DNA of 64,000 nt, taken from the NCBI GenBank assembly GCA_963779645.1, contig CAVZYX010000005.1:372001-436000 (forward strand), read 5' to 3'. The notes under the pieces were generated by a model that was given only the letters and a program-made list of their open reading frames with translations, was not told where the DNA came from and made no database searches. The position numbers were made by a program, and so were the translations under genes. The stretch is from CALMBW01 sp963779645 (GTDB taxonomy: Bacteria; Actinomycetota; CADDZG01; WHSQ01). Positions 49,504 to 57,961 of this stretch are shown one piece after another (within the stretch, counting starts at the first letter, position 1; every line of letters begins with the position of its first letter).

Positions 49504-50300
49504 GTCAACGCCAAAGTTGCTCGTTCGCGCGCCATGCGCTCGAAGATGGATAGGAAGCGCGCACCGGCCAGCAGATAGATGATCCCAAGGCCGAGCGTTA
49601 TCCCGATGTAGAGGAGCGGGTCACCCTCCCCCCCGAGGGCCGCGGTTCTGATCGCTTTGATCCCCCAGGTCGGCGGCAGGACCCAGGAGATCGGTTCGAA
49701 GAAGCCCGGCAGTAACGACACTGGCACCAGAAGGCCGGTGATCAACCAGATCGGATACTCGAGCAGATTGCTAAGAGCGTTCGCGTGGCGATACATGACG
49801 AATGTGGACGACAGGAACAGCCCCATGAAGCCGAGGCCGAGCACGGTCGACGGAACGGCCAGCGCGAAGAGCCACGGGTGCACAAGGTCGAGGGGGATGT
49901 CGAAGAACAGCTTTCCCCAACCGATGGTGGCGATCAGCGAGTAGATGCCGATGGAAGCGTTCGCAAGCGTCGCCGGAAGAAGCACGAGCACGAACGGAAC
50001 GGGAGCGGCCATGAGGATCTCGAGAGTGCCTTGGTAGCGCTCCCACTGGATGAGGCCTCCGGAACCGAACAGCGTCGACGACCAGATCCCCATGATCGCT
50101 GCACCGAGGGCTACGTAGAGAAGTGACTCACCGCGTGCGCCGCTCTTGAACATGTAGAACGCGATCGTGGCAAAGATGATCGGCTGCAGAACGGAAACAA
50201 GGAGGAAGAAGCTCGAGGTGCTGAGGTTCTTGAACGAGAAAGCGAGACCACGCGCCATTATGCGCAAACAGCTCCGCAGCGGCGGGAGTTTTTCGCCCAT
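49500..50300 (-). CDS. ABC-2 type transporter permease (first subunit)
   Basis: 266 residues. A cytoplasmic start (LPPLRSCLRIMARGLAFSFKN) and six helices; the IQWERYQGTLEILMAAPV loop and NLLEYPIWLITGLLVPVSLLPGFFE are the ABC-2 family signatures, the latter including the short amphipathic helix near the outer face. The start overlaps the ATPase stop (TGATG). It probably pairs with the 48667 permease as a heterodimer. Confidence 0.86.
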   Translation of the reverse strand: MGEKLPPLRSCLRIMARGLAFSFKNLSTSSFFLLVSVLQPIIFATIAFYMFKSGARGESLLYVALGAAIMGIWSSTLFGSGGLIQWERYQGTLEILMAAPVPFVLVLLPATLANASIGIYSLIATIGWGKLFFDIPLDLVHPWLFALAVPSTVLGLGFMGLFLSSTFVMYRHANALSNLLEYPIWLITGLLVPVSLLPGFFEPISWVLPPTWGIKAIRTAALGGEGDPLLYIGITLGLGIIYLLAGARFLSIFERMARERATLALT

Positions 50301-51265
50301 CAGTCCTCCACCAGAGCCACGTAGGCATCCTCGAGCGATGGCTCGCGCGCGCTGACCCGACCGATCTTGACGTCGCCGAGCTGTGCCAGGAGAACCGGAG
50401 TCAGCTCGGCGCCACGAGCCGCTTGCACCAGGATGTTCTGGAGATGCTCACGTTCCTCGACCGTGACGGACTGAACTCCTTCGATCGCCTTCAACCGGTC
50501 GATCGCGCCGTCCTGAACTCCGTAGACCTCGATCTCGACCACGGTTCGGTCGGCGACTACGGACTTCAGTTCACTCGGCGTGCCTTCGCCGATGATCTCG
50601 CCGCGAGCTATCACCGCGATCCGATCGCAAAGAGCATCGGCTTCGAACATGTAGTGGGTCGTTAGTAGGACTGTTTTTCCGGCGTCGATCAAACCGGAGA
50701 TCATCGCCCGGAGCTCTCGTGCACCCACCGGGTCGACACCGATGGTCGGCTCGTCGAGGAAGACCACCGGCGGATCATGGATGAGGCCCCTTGCGATGTG
50801 AAGTCGCTGACGCATGCCCCGGGAGTAACCCTCGACCCGTTCCTTCTCGCGCCCGTTGAGACCCACAAGCTCCAACAGATACTGGATGCGACTCTTCTGA
50901 AGCTTGGGATCGACCCCGTACAGCTCGGCGAAGTACCGGAGATTGTCGAGTCCACTGAGTCGTTCGTAGAGGCCTCGGTCGCCGCCGAAGACGTACCCGA
51001 TGCGCTCGCGCACCTGCTGGGCATCCTTGACGACGTCGAGACCGAGCACCCGAGCGGTCCCCGACGTGGGGATCAGAAGCGTGATCAGCATCTTGATGGT
51101 GGTGGTCTTGCCGGCACCGTTGGGGCCGAGGAGGCCGAACAACTCGCCTTCCTGGACCGAGAAGGACACGCCTTTGACGGCTTCGACCTCAAGGGAACGG
51201 CGACGGACAGTGCCGGTATAGGTGCGATACACACGGCGCAACTCGAGGGCCTCGATGACGGACAT
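50300..51265 (-). CDS. ABC transporter ATP-binding protein (DrrA/NatA type)
   Basis: 321 residues. Walker A GPNGAGKTT near residue 50, Q-loop region IGYVFGGDRGLYERLSG, signature YSRGMRQRLHIARGL (in the variant form used by DrrA/NodI-like proteins), Walker B VVFLDEPTIGVDP and the H-loop LLTTHYMFEADAL. A C-terminal extension of about 80 residues (VEIEVYGVQDGAIDRL...EPSLEDAYVAL) contains the GREPSLED-like motif common to DrrA proteins. Drives export with the two ABC-2 permeases encoded after it. Confidence 0.93.
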   Translation of the reverse strand: MSVIEALELRRVYRTYTGTVRRRSLEVEAVKGVSFSVQEGELFGLLGPNGAGKTTTIKMLITLLIPTSGTARVLGLDVVKDAQQVRERIGYVFGGDRGLYERLSGLDNLRYFAELYGVDPKLQKSRIQYLLELVGLNGREKERVEGYSRGMRQRLHIARGLIHDPPVVFLDEPTIGVDPVGARELRAMISGLIDAGKTVLLTTHYMFEADALCDRIAVIARGEIIGEGTPSELKSVVADRTVVEIEVYGVQDGAIDRLKAIEGVQSVTVEEREHLQNILVQAARGAELTPVLLAQLGDVKIGRVSAREPSLEDAYVALVED

Positions 51266-51323
51266 TGCTAATCAACCCTTCCGACATTTCGATCTCACAG
51301 CCCCCGGAACAACCACCTTAGCG

Positions 51324-51401
51324 TTTTCTACTAAAAGCAGCATCACTATTTGTGGCTCCTTCGCCAAGGAATTGAGGCTGTTTCGCCAGGGAATCGATGC
51401 T
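51324..51401 (+). repeat. AT-rich intergenic repeat, copy A
   Basis: A 78-base copy of the element TTTTCTANTAAAAGCAGCAT...TTCGCCANGGAAT, aligned without gaps with copies B and C. Over the first 56 bases it agrees with copy C at 50 positions by hand count. It contains two 22-base units (each with TTCGCCA-GGAAT and ending GCT). It lies between the stop of the second EamA gene and the start of the ABC ATPase gene, in the opposite orientation to copies B and C. Confidence 0.75.
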
Positions 51402-51411
51402 CCGTACTTCA

Positions 51412-52344
51412 TTAGCCATCCTTGTCCGGCGGGAGCTCTGCAACCATGCCCTCGGGGACCGGCCCCACTCGACGGAGGTACGGAAGAGCCTCTACCGTGA
51501 CGATCGCGGCGAGGATCAAGAAGGCACCGGTCCAGCCGGCCGCGTCCAGTCGTTCGTCTGCAAGTAGAAAAGCGAAGAGCCCGGCGAAAGCTGGTTCGCT
51601 GGCGAGGATGAGGGCCGTCCGCGACGGCGATGCGTGTTTCTGCGCATACGTCTGAACGAAGAAGCCGACCGCGCTGGCCAATACGGACGTTACGGCGAGC
51701 GCCCACCAAACGGTCGCTGATCCGGGAACTGCAAGTTCCCCGTTGATCGCAGCAACAACCAAACAGAAGATCCCGGTGACCGAGAGCTGTACGGCAAGCA
51801 ACGCACCCGCGTCGTGATTCCGAACCGCTCGATCAGTGACGAGGATGTGGAACGAGAAGGAACACGCGCATCCGAAGACGAGGGCGTCTCCGGCAAGAGA
51901 CGCGGCCCCCTCACTCCCCTGTCCTACCGACAGCAACAACAGCCCGATGGTCGAAACTCCTGCGGCGATCCAGGCCGGTGCTCCGGCCTTTAGTCGAAGG
52001 AAGATGGCTCCGAAGATGGGGGTTAGGACCACGAACATTCCTGTGATGAATCCGGCGTTCGATGCGCGGGTGCGCTCGAGGCCAAGGGTTTGAAAGATGT
52101 AGCCCACGGTGAGGAAGACGCCCATGAACAAGCCCCACTTGAGACCTTCGCGGCCGAGATCCTTGAGCCTCTTTCGAAAAACGATCGCCACGAGACCAGC
52201 TGCGGCAAGGAACCTGTAGGCGAGGAAGGCAAAGACCGGCAAGAGTGCGATCGCGTCTTGGACCATCACGAACGTAAGACCCCAGATCGCGGCGATACCG
52301 ACGAGTGCTAGCTCCGCCGCCCAGGCCTTCCGTTGCTCTTCCAT
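51412..52344 (-). CDS. EamA/DMT family exporter (second)
   Basis: 310 residues with ten helices in two EamA repeats: AIWGLTFVMVQDAIALLPVFAFLAYRFLAAAGLV (cited in part), GLERTRASNAGFITGMFVVLTPIFG in the first, and VLASAVGFFVQTYAQKHASPSRTALILASEPAFAGLFAFLL (in part) in the second. The conserved last helix GAFLILAAIV is intact. It lacks the hydrophilic tail of the other EamA protein. TAGTTT stands 8 bases before the ATG, with repeat copy B directly upstream. Substrate unknown. Confidence 0.88.
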   Translation of the reverse strand: MEEQRKAWAAELALVGIAAIWGLTFVMVQDAIALLPVFAFLAYRFLAAAGLVAIVFRKRLKDLGREGLKWGLFMGVFLTVGYIFQTLGLERTRASNAGFITGMFVVLTPIFGAIFLRLKAGAPAWIAAGVSTIGLLLLSVGQGSEGAASLAGDALVFGCACSFSFHILVTDRAVRNHDAGALLAVQLSVTGIFCLVVAAINGELAVPGSATVWWALAVTSVLASAVGFFVQTYAQKHASPSRTALILASEPAFAGLFAFLLADERLDAAGWTGAFLILAAIVTVEALPYLRRVGPVPEGMVAELPPDKDG

Positions 52345-52352
52345 GACCGCGC

Positions 52353-52358
52353 AAACTA
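52353..52358 (-). promoter_or_regulatory. Candidate -10 element of the second EamA gene
   Basis: TAGTTT on the minus strand, 8 bases before the ATG at 52344. Repeat copy B ends at this hexamer, so the repeat covers the whole region from about -15 to -90 of the predicted promoter. Confidence 0.4.
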
Positions 52359-52435
52359 GCCGCGATTCGAATGGCGAGGAGCATGGATTCCGAGGCGAAG
52401 CAGCATGAAATAGTCATGCTGCTTTTACTAGAAAA
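52358..52435 (-). repeat. AT-rich intergenic repeat, copy B
   Basis: Reads on the minus strand as TTTTCTAGTAAAAGCAGCAT and onward. It agrees with copy A at about 45 of the first 56 positions. This copy alone has a perfect 9-base hairpin, GCAGCATGA with TCATGCTGC around CTATT, where the other copies have compensating and non-compensating changes. Between the TopoIB stop and the EamA promoter. Confidence 0.75.
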
Positions 52436-52443
52436 GGGGGGGG

Positions 52444-53493
52444 TTAGCCGGTGCGTTCTAGTAGGGGGGAGGACATGTCGCCTCGGATCAGGTCTAGGAC
52501 CGCCTCTTCGATCTGGGCCAAGGATCCTTCATCGAGAGCATCTGTCTCGGCAAGGCCATCGAGGGCCCCGGCGATCGTTACGCCGGAAGAGAAGCGGTCG
52601 ATCACCCTCGGGTCGATGTAGGACTTGCGACAGACGGCGGGTGTGTTGCCGAGGTAGTGAGCCACCTCCTTGACCGCGCGGGCAATGGCTCGTTTGCGGG
52701 CGGTGTCCGAAGAGTTAGCCGAGTAGGAGACAGCTAGTGCCAACGAGCACTGGACGGTGCCGTGCCACGTCCGGAAGTCCTTCGCCGAGTAATCGCCTCC
52801 CGCAAGATCCCGCAAGTAGTTGTTGATGTCGGCGGACTTGACGTCTCGCCATCGACCGCCCTCCTTGTAGGCGAGCAACTCGTCACCGCCGGTGCGTCTG
52901 GTCTTGAGAGTCATGACGACGTCGAATACCAGAGCATCCACCACTGCCTGGATGCGCTGGATGCTGTGTTTAGCGGGGTAGTCGAAGAGGACCGAGCCAT
53001 CGGCGGCGCAGGTCACGTGCTTCTTTTGCATCGTAGCGAGGCCGTAGGTCTCGTTCGCCTCGGCATAGCTCTCTCCCCCCACGCGGAAGAACCCACGATC
53101 TAGCAGCCTCACCGCGCAGGCAAGCACGCGTTCACGCGGCATCCCATCGAGGGCAAGGTGTTCGTTGGTTAGGAAACGCACCTTGGGCAATGACTCTGCG
53201 AAATCGATCATCTTGTCGAACTTCTGCTGATCCCTTCGTTCGCGCCATTTCTGGTGGTAGATGTATTGCTTGCGCCCCGCCTGATCCGTTCCGACGGCCT
53301 GGATATGGCCGCGAGGATCTACGCAGATCCACACGTTCTGCCATGCAGGTGGGATCGCTAAGGCACGGATGCGCGCGATCGTTTCGTCATCATCGATCCG
53401 GCGGCCGTCGATCAGGTATTCGAAGCCGCGGCCCCTCCGACGCCGGGCTATCCCCGGGCCACTACAGTCAACGCGCCTATATGGGATGGGCAA
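52444..53493 (-). CDS. DNA topoisomerase IB
   Basis: 349 residues. Eukaryote- and poxvirus-like type IB enzyme that relaxes both positive and negative supercoils. N-terminal domain with RRRRGRGFEYLIDG, PPAWQNVWICVDPRGHIQAVG and RKQYIYHQKWRERRDQQKFD. In the catalytic domain, Arg and Lys residues are in RVLACAVRLLDRGFFRVG, KKHVT, SAKDFRTWHGT and the nucleophile Tyr in CRKSYIDPRVIDRF. It stands alone, and its upstream region is shared with the divergent SRPBCC gene. Such genes are patchily distributed in bacteria. Confidence 0.92.
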   Translation of the reverse strand: MPIPYRRVDCSGPGIARRRRGRGFEYLIDGRRIDDDETIARIRALAIPPAWQNVWICVDPRGHIQAVGTDQAGRKQYIYHQKWRERRDQQKFDKMIDFAESLPKVRFLTNEHLALDGMPRERVLACAVRLLDRGFFRVGGESYAEANETYGLATMQKKHVTCAADGSVLFDYPAKHSIQRIQAVVDALVFDVVMTLKTRRTGGDELLAYKEGGRWRDVKSADINNYLRDLAGGDYSAKDFRTWHGTVQCSLALAVSYSANSSDTARKRAIARAVKEVAHYLGNTPAVCRKSYIDPRVIDRFSSGVTIAGALDGLAETDALDEGSLAQIEEAVLDLIRGDMSSPLLERTG

Positions 53494-53641
53494 AACTCTT
53501 CTCCGTCCTTGCTCACCTTGAGCCCGAGATGACTACCCTCAGCCAACCGTATTCACACACACCGGCCACCCCGTGAACGTTTCGCAATCAACCCAATTGG
53601 GGAACGTAGTGGAAACCCAATCGAGCCTAGGGAGGCAACCG

Positions 53642-54109
53642 ATGTCAAAGATCGAACAATCGATCGATGTAGATGTGCCGGTGCGCGTCGCATACAACCA
53701 GTGGACCCAGTTCGAAGAGTTCCCAAAGTTCATGGAGGGCGTGGAGAGCATTACCCAGATCGATGACACCACGATCCATTGGGCAACCGAGATTGCCGGC
53801 CTGAAGCGCGAGTTCGACGCGAAGATCACCGAGCAGACCCCTGACGAGCGCATCGCATGGAAGTCCATCGGTGGCGAAGTGACTCAGGGCGGCGTCGTAA
53901 CGTTCCACAGGCTGGGTGACAACCAGACCCGCGTCATGCTCCAGATGGAGTTCGAGCCGACCGACTTCGCAGAGAAAGCCGGCGACATGCTCGGCATCAT
54001 CGACCTGCGGATCAAAGGCGACCTGAAGCGATTCAAAGACTTCATCGAGGGGCTTGGCGTCGAGACCGGTGCCTGGAGAGGCGTCGTCTCCCAGGACCCA
54101 ACCCGTTAG
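53642..54109 (+). CDS. SRPBCC / polyketide cyclase-like protein
   Basis: 155 residues from ATG 53642, with GGGAGG eight bases upstream. The longer frame from 53573 lacks a site. A helix-grip fold of the START/Bet v1 superfamily: KIEQSIDVDVPVRVAYNQWTQFEEFPKFMEGV, then WATEIAGLKREFDAKITEQ and the C-terminal helix DLRIKGDLKRFKDFIEG. Similar stand-alone proteins are widespread and their ligands are mostly unknown. Its stop overlaps the convergent hypothetical gene by 4 bases. Confidence 0.85.
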   Translation: MSKIEQSIDVDVPVRVAYNQWTQFEEFPKFMEGVESITQIDDTTIHWATEIAGLKREFDAKITEQTPDERIAWKSIGGEVTQGGVVTFHRLGDNQTRVMLQMEFEPTDFAEKAGDMLGIIDLRIKGDLKRFKDFIEGLGVETGAWRGVVSQDPTR

Positions 54110-54654
54110 CTATTAGCGTTGCGCAGCGCGGTGCGGATCTCCTCGACCTGGTCGGGTGAGACCCACCGCGCTATCGCGTCACACACAGAATCGACCGTGA
54201 CCTCGCGGCCCCCGTTCTGCAGCGCAAGGACGGTTTTAAACACGAAACCCCGGTAGTCGCCAGGCACCTTCAACCCCGCTGCCGTTCCGTGGGTTTGCCA
54301 CTCCCCCTCCAGTTCCGCGGTTGCATCGTTCTCCCACCAAGGTTGCGCGGTTCCGTCGACGATGGCTGGTCGCAGTGGAACAACGTTCACCGGTTTGGAG
54401 CCCTCGCGTCGCCAAGTTGGAGCGTCGAGATAGTCGGGCTCGAACGCGAGTCGCTTGCGGTCCAAAGACTGAAGGTCTTCGTCGGAGTTGACATGAAGAA
54501 CCAAACGCAACGTTCGTTCGAGCTCGTCGGGAACATTCCCTGCGTTACGGAAAGCGAGAGCCTCTTCGATCGTCAGAGGTTGAACGTTCTCCGCCGGTCT
54601 TCCCGAGCTCGTCCGCCAGAAGATCAACTCGCGTTCGAGGGAAGCCGTCGACAT
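54106..54654 (-). CDS. Hypothetical protein
   Basis: 182 residues from ATG 54654, which has AAGAAGG about 9 bases upstream; the frame to 54726 adds 24 residues without a site. No family recognised. Acidic and hydrophilic, without signal peptide or membrane helix. The N-terminus (STASLERELIFWRTSSGRPAEN) and the C-terminal GDYRGFVFKTVLALQNGGREVTVDSVCDAIARWVSPDQVEEIRTAL (in part) look helical; the last part could be a winged or tetratricopeptide-like bundle. Repeat copy C lies 43 to 120 bases upstream of its start. Confidence 0.6.
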   Translation of the reverse strand: MSTASLERELIFWRTSSGRPAENVQPLTIEEALAFRNAGNVPDELERTLRLVLHVNSDEDLQSLDRKRLAFEPDYLDAPTWRREGSKPVNVVPLRPAIVDGTAQPWWENDATAELEGEWQTHGTAAGLKVPGDYRGFVFKTVLALQNGGREVTVDSVCDAIARWVSPDQVEEIRTALRNANS

Positions 54655-54696
54655 CAGGTACCAGCCTTCTTGGAGCATTACCGCGATTCTCGCGTC

Positions 54697-54774
54697 GAAA
54701 AGAATCCCTTGGCCAATCAGCAGCAATTCCGTGGCGAAAGAGCCACAAATAGTGATGCTGCTTCTAATAGAAAA
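54697..54774 (-). repeat. AT-rich intergenic repeat, copy C
   Basis: Reads on the minus strand as TTTTCTATTAGAAGCAGCAT and onward, with the central TTTGTGGCT shared exactly with copy A. The second 22-base unit is degenerate (TTGGCCAAGGGATT). It lies between the stop of the response regulator gene and the start of the hypothetical gene, in the same orientation as copy B. Confidence 0.75.
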
Positions 54775-54785
54775 CTGGGTTTGGG

Positions 54786-55187
54786 TTAGGCGGTTTGGGG
54801 GCCGTGGCAGAGGCTCCGGAGGACCTCTGTCAGTCGCGTGAAGCTCGTGCCTTTCTCGAGGTACGCGTGAGCGCCCAGGTCGAGGGCCGTGCGAGACATC
54901 GTGTCGGCTTCGAATCCCGACATCACGAGGATCTTGGACTTGGGGGAGCTCTTGCGGATCTCGGGGATCGCCTCGAGTCCGTCCATCTGGGGCATCGAGA
55001 GATCGAGGATCACGGCATGAGGTTGCGAGAGTCGCGCCTGCTCGATCGCTTCGTGGCCGTTGCTCGCCTCTCCCACGATCTGAAACTCGTCGTCGATGCC
55101 GTCCAGCCAGAAGCGCATCATCTTCCGGATGTCCGCGACATCGTCGGCGATGAGGACCGTGCAGGGCCCCTCTGGGCAGGCGAACAT
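54786..55187 (-). CDS. Receiver-only response regulator
   Basis: 133 residues consisting of a single REC domain: VLIADDVADIRKMM (acidic pocket), the phospho-accepting Asp in HAVILDLSMPQMDGLEA, the conserved Ser in ILVMSGFEA (position of Thr/Ser), and Lys in YLEKGTSFTRL. There is no output domain, so it acts through protein contact, as CheY-like or DivK-like proteins do. No kinase is adjacent. About 150 bases without a gene lie upstream. Confidence 0.9.
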   Translation of the reverse strand: MFACPEGPCTVLIADDVADIRKMMRFWLDGIDDEFQIVGEASNGHEAIEQARLSQPHAVILDLSMPQMDGLEAIPEIRKSSPKSKILVMSGFEADTMSRTALDLGAHAYLEKGTSFTRLTEVLRSLCHGPQTA

Positions 55188-55341
55188 ATCTAGCTTGTAC
55201 CCCTCTTCAACCGTGTCTCAATCTGTAAGACCACGATGATTCCGCGAAGGTTGCTCCACAATCGTTAGATATAGAAGGTCGGAGTAGTTCTAGGTACGTG
55301 AGTAACGGTCGAGATACGGGCGAAAGGGATTTATCGATCCG

Positions 55342-57882
55342 TCATCTTCGCTTGGCCCAAGCAGCCTGAGCGGCACGTCGCGAACGGAGCGCAACCGCAG
55401 CGGCCATCGTGAACACGGCCGCGGCCCCATAAAGCGGGAGCCACGCGGGCTGCTGTTCCTCGTAGGCGACCATGGCTAGCAACTCCTCTTCTTCGACATC
55501 CTCTAAACCGGCGAGGGCTAACTGCGTCTGTTCTTGTTTCTGCTCGGCCACTGCGGTCTGAGGGTTCGGGTTGGGGTTCGGCTGTGCGTTCGCAGGAGCG
55601 GGCGGAGGTGGAGGTGGCGGGACGGCCGCAGCCACCGGCTGCTCTTGGATCGGGGGCGGGGGGATCACGACTACCTTGTCCTTTACCTGAAGCAACGGAG
55701 AACACACGACGGTCGCCTCAACGGCAGCTTTGGGCACGCCGTCCACCATGGCGGTGAGTTCGATCGGGCTACGGCTCTTCTTACTGAGGGCCGGGCACTT
55801 GAACGTGACGTCGTAGTTCTCGTTGTTCGCATCGGTCACGTCGACGATGCGTTCGCCCGGCTCGATCTTCTGGACGATGTCTTCGCCCTTCGTCACGTCC
55901 AAGGAAACCGGCGCGTCTTTGACGATGTCGCGAAGGATGTCGATGATGGCGGGAGCAAGGATGGCAACGCCGCGCTCGTCTTCGGTGATATCGCAAGCGA
56001 ACGGATCGTCTTGGCCAACCGTTTCATCTCCTAAGTAGCAGCCTCCGAACGAGGGTCCCGCCATCGTCTCTGTGGCGTCCGACATCCTCTGCATGTCTTC
56101 GCGTGCCGGATCGACAGGACTCTCTCCCTGTGAAACAAGTCCAACATGGAGCACGCCCTTCCCACGTAGAGTCTGAGCAACGAGATCGAACGGTGGGCTG
56201 GGGTGCTGCACGCTTTCGTCGTACGCCGCGTCGCTCATGTGAACGATCACGTTCAAAGCTCCGGGTCGGAAGCCCGCGTCTTGCCCTGGATCAACGAATC
56301 CCAGCTCCCCTTCTCCAGTAACCGCTTGATAAAGAGCCGTTAGCTGCGATTCAGGGAAGTGTCCGCGGCCCCCACCGCTCGCCTGCATCATCTCGATCGC
56401 CGCGACCAGCGATTGATCTGCGGGCCCGATCGCGCGATTCAACCGATAGGGGAAGTCACCCTGAACGGGATCGCCGAACCCGGGTATCGGGTAGTCCTTA
56501 TATTCACCGACACCGAACTGCACATCGATCTTCGCCGCGGCGAGCTCGCTCGTGATCTCGTGGATCCCGAGCAACAGTCCATCGATCACCGAGTCCATGC
56601 TGATGGTCGTGTCGACGAGGAAGAACACGTCGAGTGGCTGAGGCTGAGGCGGTAGTCCGAGCTTGTACCTGACCGTCTTCGACTGACCGCTGGCTATCTC
56701 GATCCTGCGGTCATCGGGTGACAATTTCAGATCACCAAGGTCCGTATCCACTAAGGAGGGTGTGAGCGGTGGGATCGAGATCTGGAAACGGTCGTAACGA
56801 AGGATCGAACCTGATGGCCGGAACCCCCAGGCCGCGCTATTGACCCTGTCGACCTGCAGATCGAAGACGTCCTCGTAGTCTGGATCTCGGTTCCCTCCGA
56901 CCATCCCCGGCGTGATCTCGATCCAGTAGTGAGGCGCCTGGAACCGCCACATACCCTCGTGCGTAGACATCACGACATCGTCGAGTCCGGCGCCGTGGGC
57001 AAGAGAGAACATCACTTGCAGAGGCGAACGGAAGCGACGCCAGGTTCGGCCCCCGTCATCCGTTCGCGACATCGATCCACCATCTGGTTCGTAAACGATG
57101 AACCGACTATCGCCACCTGGGAGGCGATGTACGTCGCCGGGCCCTGCAGGGGTCGTCACGTCGTTCACTTCCGTGATCGTGTTTCCTGAGTCGACCGATC
57201 GGAACAGCGCTGGACCCGTGAACCACAACTCATTCTTGAGTAGCGGGTCGATCAGGATCTTCGAGGTAGGAACCTGTCCACGACCGTCCCATGAACCTCC
57301 CCCGTTGTTCGTCGCATAGATGGTGCTCGCACCGCCACCCGCTGCGCCTATGGCTAGGTAGACAGCACTGGGATCGGATGGAGCAACCTCCATGTCGACG
57401 ATCGGGCCGGCAGCAGCGGGAAGACCGGAGTCCGCGAGCGCCCAGTCACCGCCATCGTTCTCACTGACGAAGACATGGGGCCTGGTCACCCCGCCCACGC
57501 CTTCCTCGACCGCGACGTAAACGCTGTTGCCGCCCGCTTCCGGAACGGCGATCTGCTTGATCGTGGCCACCGCGTTCGACAGAGGTTTTTCGAGCGACGG
57601 CAGCAACTCAAGTGTGAGTGAGGGCATCCAAGAGCAGCCGCCGTCGCGCGAAACCATCAGAACTTTTCCGTTCGTAGCCCAGAGGATGTTGGGGCTCTGC
57701 GGGTCGACCGCATAGCCGGTGAGTGAGGCGGGGCCCTCGGGGAAAACGGGGCCGGGGATCTCGAACCATTCGCCGTCGGCCAGGTATCCGCCGCAGGGCG
57801 AAGCGGCCACGACGGGCGCGGCGAACGACGCGATGACGATGGCCAGAAGCAACCCGGCCAGAGATGCCCTCACAAGCCTCAC
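55342..57882 (-). CDS. Surface protein with BNR propeller, VWA-like domain and C-terminal anchor
   Basis: 846 residues from GTG 57882; the frame to 57963 would overlap the start of the divergent gene. A signal peptide (LVRASLAGLLLAIVIASFAAPVVA) is followed by BNR/sialidase-like repeats of the VSxDGGxSW type: LMVSRDGGCSWMP, VSENDGGDWALA, ATNNGGGSWDG and SRTDDGGRTWRR. From about residue 415 there is an integrin-like VWA domain with MIDAS start DTTIS. A Pro-rich segment (about 730-777) and a membrane helix (about 811-832) with basic tail follow. It is probably a wall-spanning protein that binds a surface or polymer. Confidence 0.72.
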   Translation of the reverse strand: MRLVRASLAGLLLAIVIASFAAPVVAASPCGGYLADGEWFEIPGPVFPEGPASLTGYAVDPQSPNILWATNGKVLMVSRDGGCSWMPSLTLELLPSLEKPLSNAVATIKQIAVPEAGGNSVYVAVEEGVGGVTRPHVFVSENDGGDWALADSGLPAAAGPIVDMEVAPSDPSAVYLAIGAAGGGASTIYATNNGGGSWDGRGQVPTSKILIDPLLKNELWFTGPALFRSVDSGNTITEVNDVTTPAGPGDVHRLPGGDSRFIVYEPDGGSMSRTDDGGRTWRRFRSPLQVMFSLAHGAGLDDVVMSTHEGMWRFQAPHYWIEITPGMVGGNRDPDYEDVFDLQVDRVNSAAWGFRPSGSILRYDRFQISIPPLTPSLVDTDLGDLKLSPDDRRIEIASGQSKTVRYKLGLPPQPQPLDVFFLVDTTISMDSVIDGLLLGIHEITSELAAAKIDVQFGVGEYKDYPIPGFGDPVQGDFPYRLNRAIGPADQSLVAAIEMMQASGGGRGHFPESQLTALYQAVTGEGELGFVDPGQDAGFRPGALNVIVHMSDAAYDESVQHPSPPFDLVAQTLRGKGVLHVGLVSQGESPVDPAREDMQRMSDATETMAGPSFGGCYLGDETVGQDDPFACDITEDERGVAILAPAIIDILRDIVKDAPVSLDVTKGEDIVQKIEPGERIVDVTDANNENYDVTFKCPALSKKSRSPIELTAMVDGVPKAAVEATVVCSPLLQVKDKVVVIPPPPIQEQPVAAAVPPPPPPPAPANAQPNPNPNPQTAVAEQKQEQTQLALAGLEDVEEEELLAMVAYEEQQPAWLPLYGAAAVFTMAAAVALRSRRAAQAAWAKRR

Positions 57883-57949
57883 AAGGGTGAAGGTTCTCCC
57901 CCCTGGGTTCGTTTCCCCCGGTGGTTGGGGTGATATCCCCGGTGACGGG

Positions 57950-57955
57950 TAACCT
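57950..57955 (+). promoter_or_regulatory. Candidate -10 element of the exported DUF192 gene
   Basis: TAACCT, 6 bases before ATG 57962. No ribosome site precedes the ATG. It lies in the short region shared with the divergent VWA-like gene. Confidence 0.45.
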
Positions 57956-57961
57956 CGGACC

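Noticed and set aside
51324..54774. CRISPR array as an explanation of the three repeat copies
   Set aside because: Copies are kilobases apart with genes between them, differ in orientation, and there are no spacers of uniform length or cas genes.
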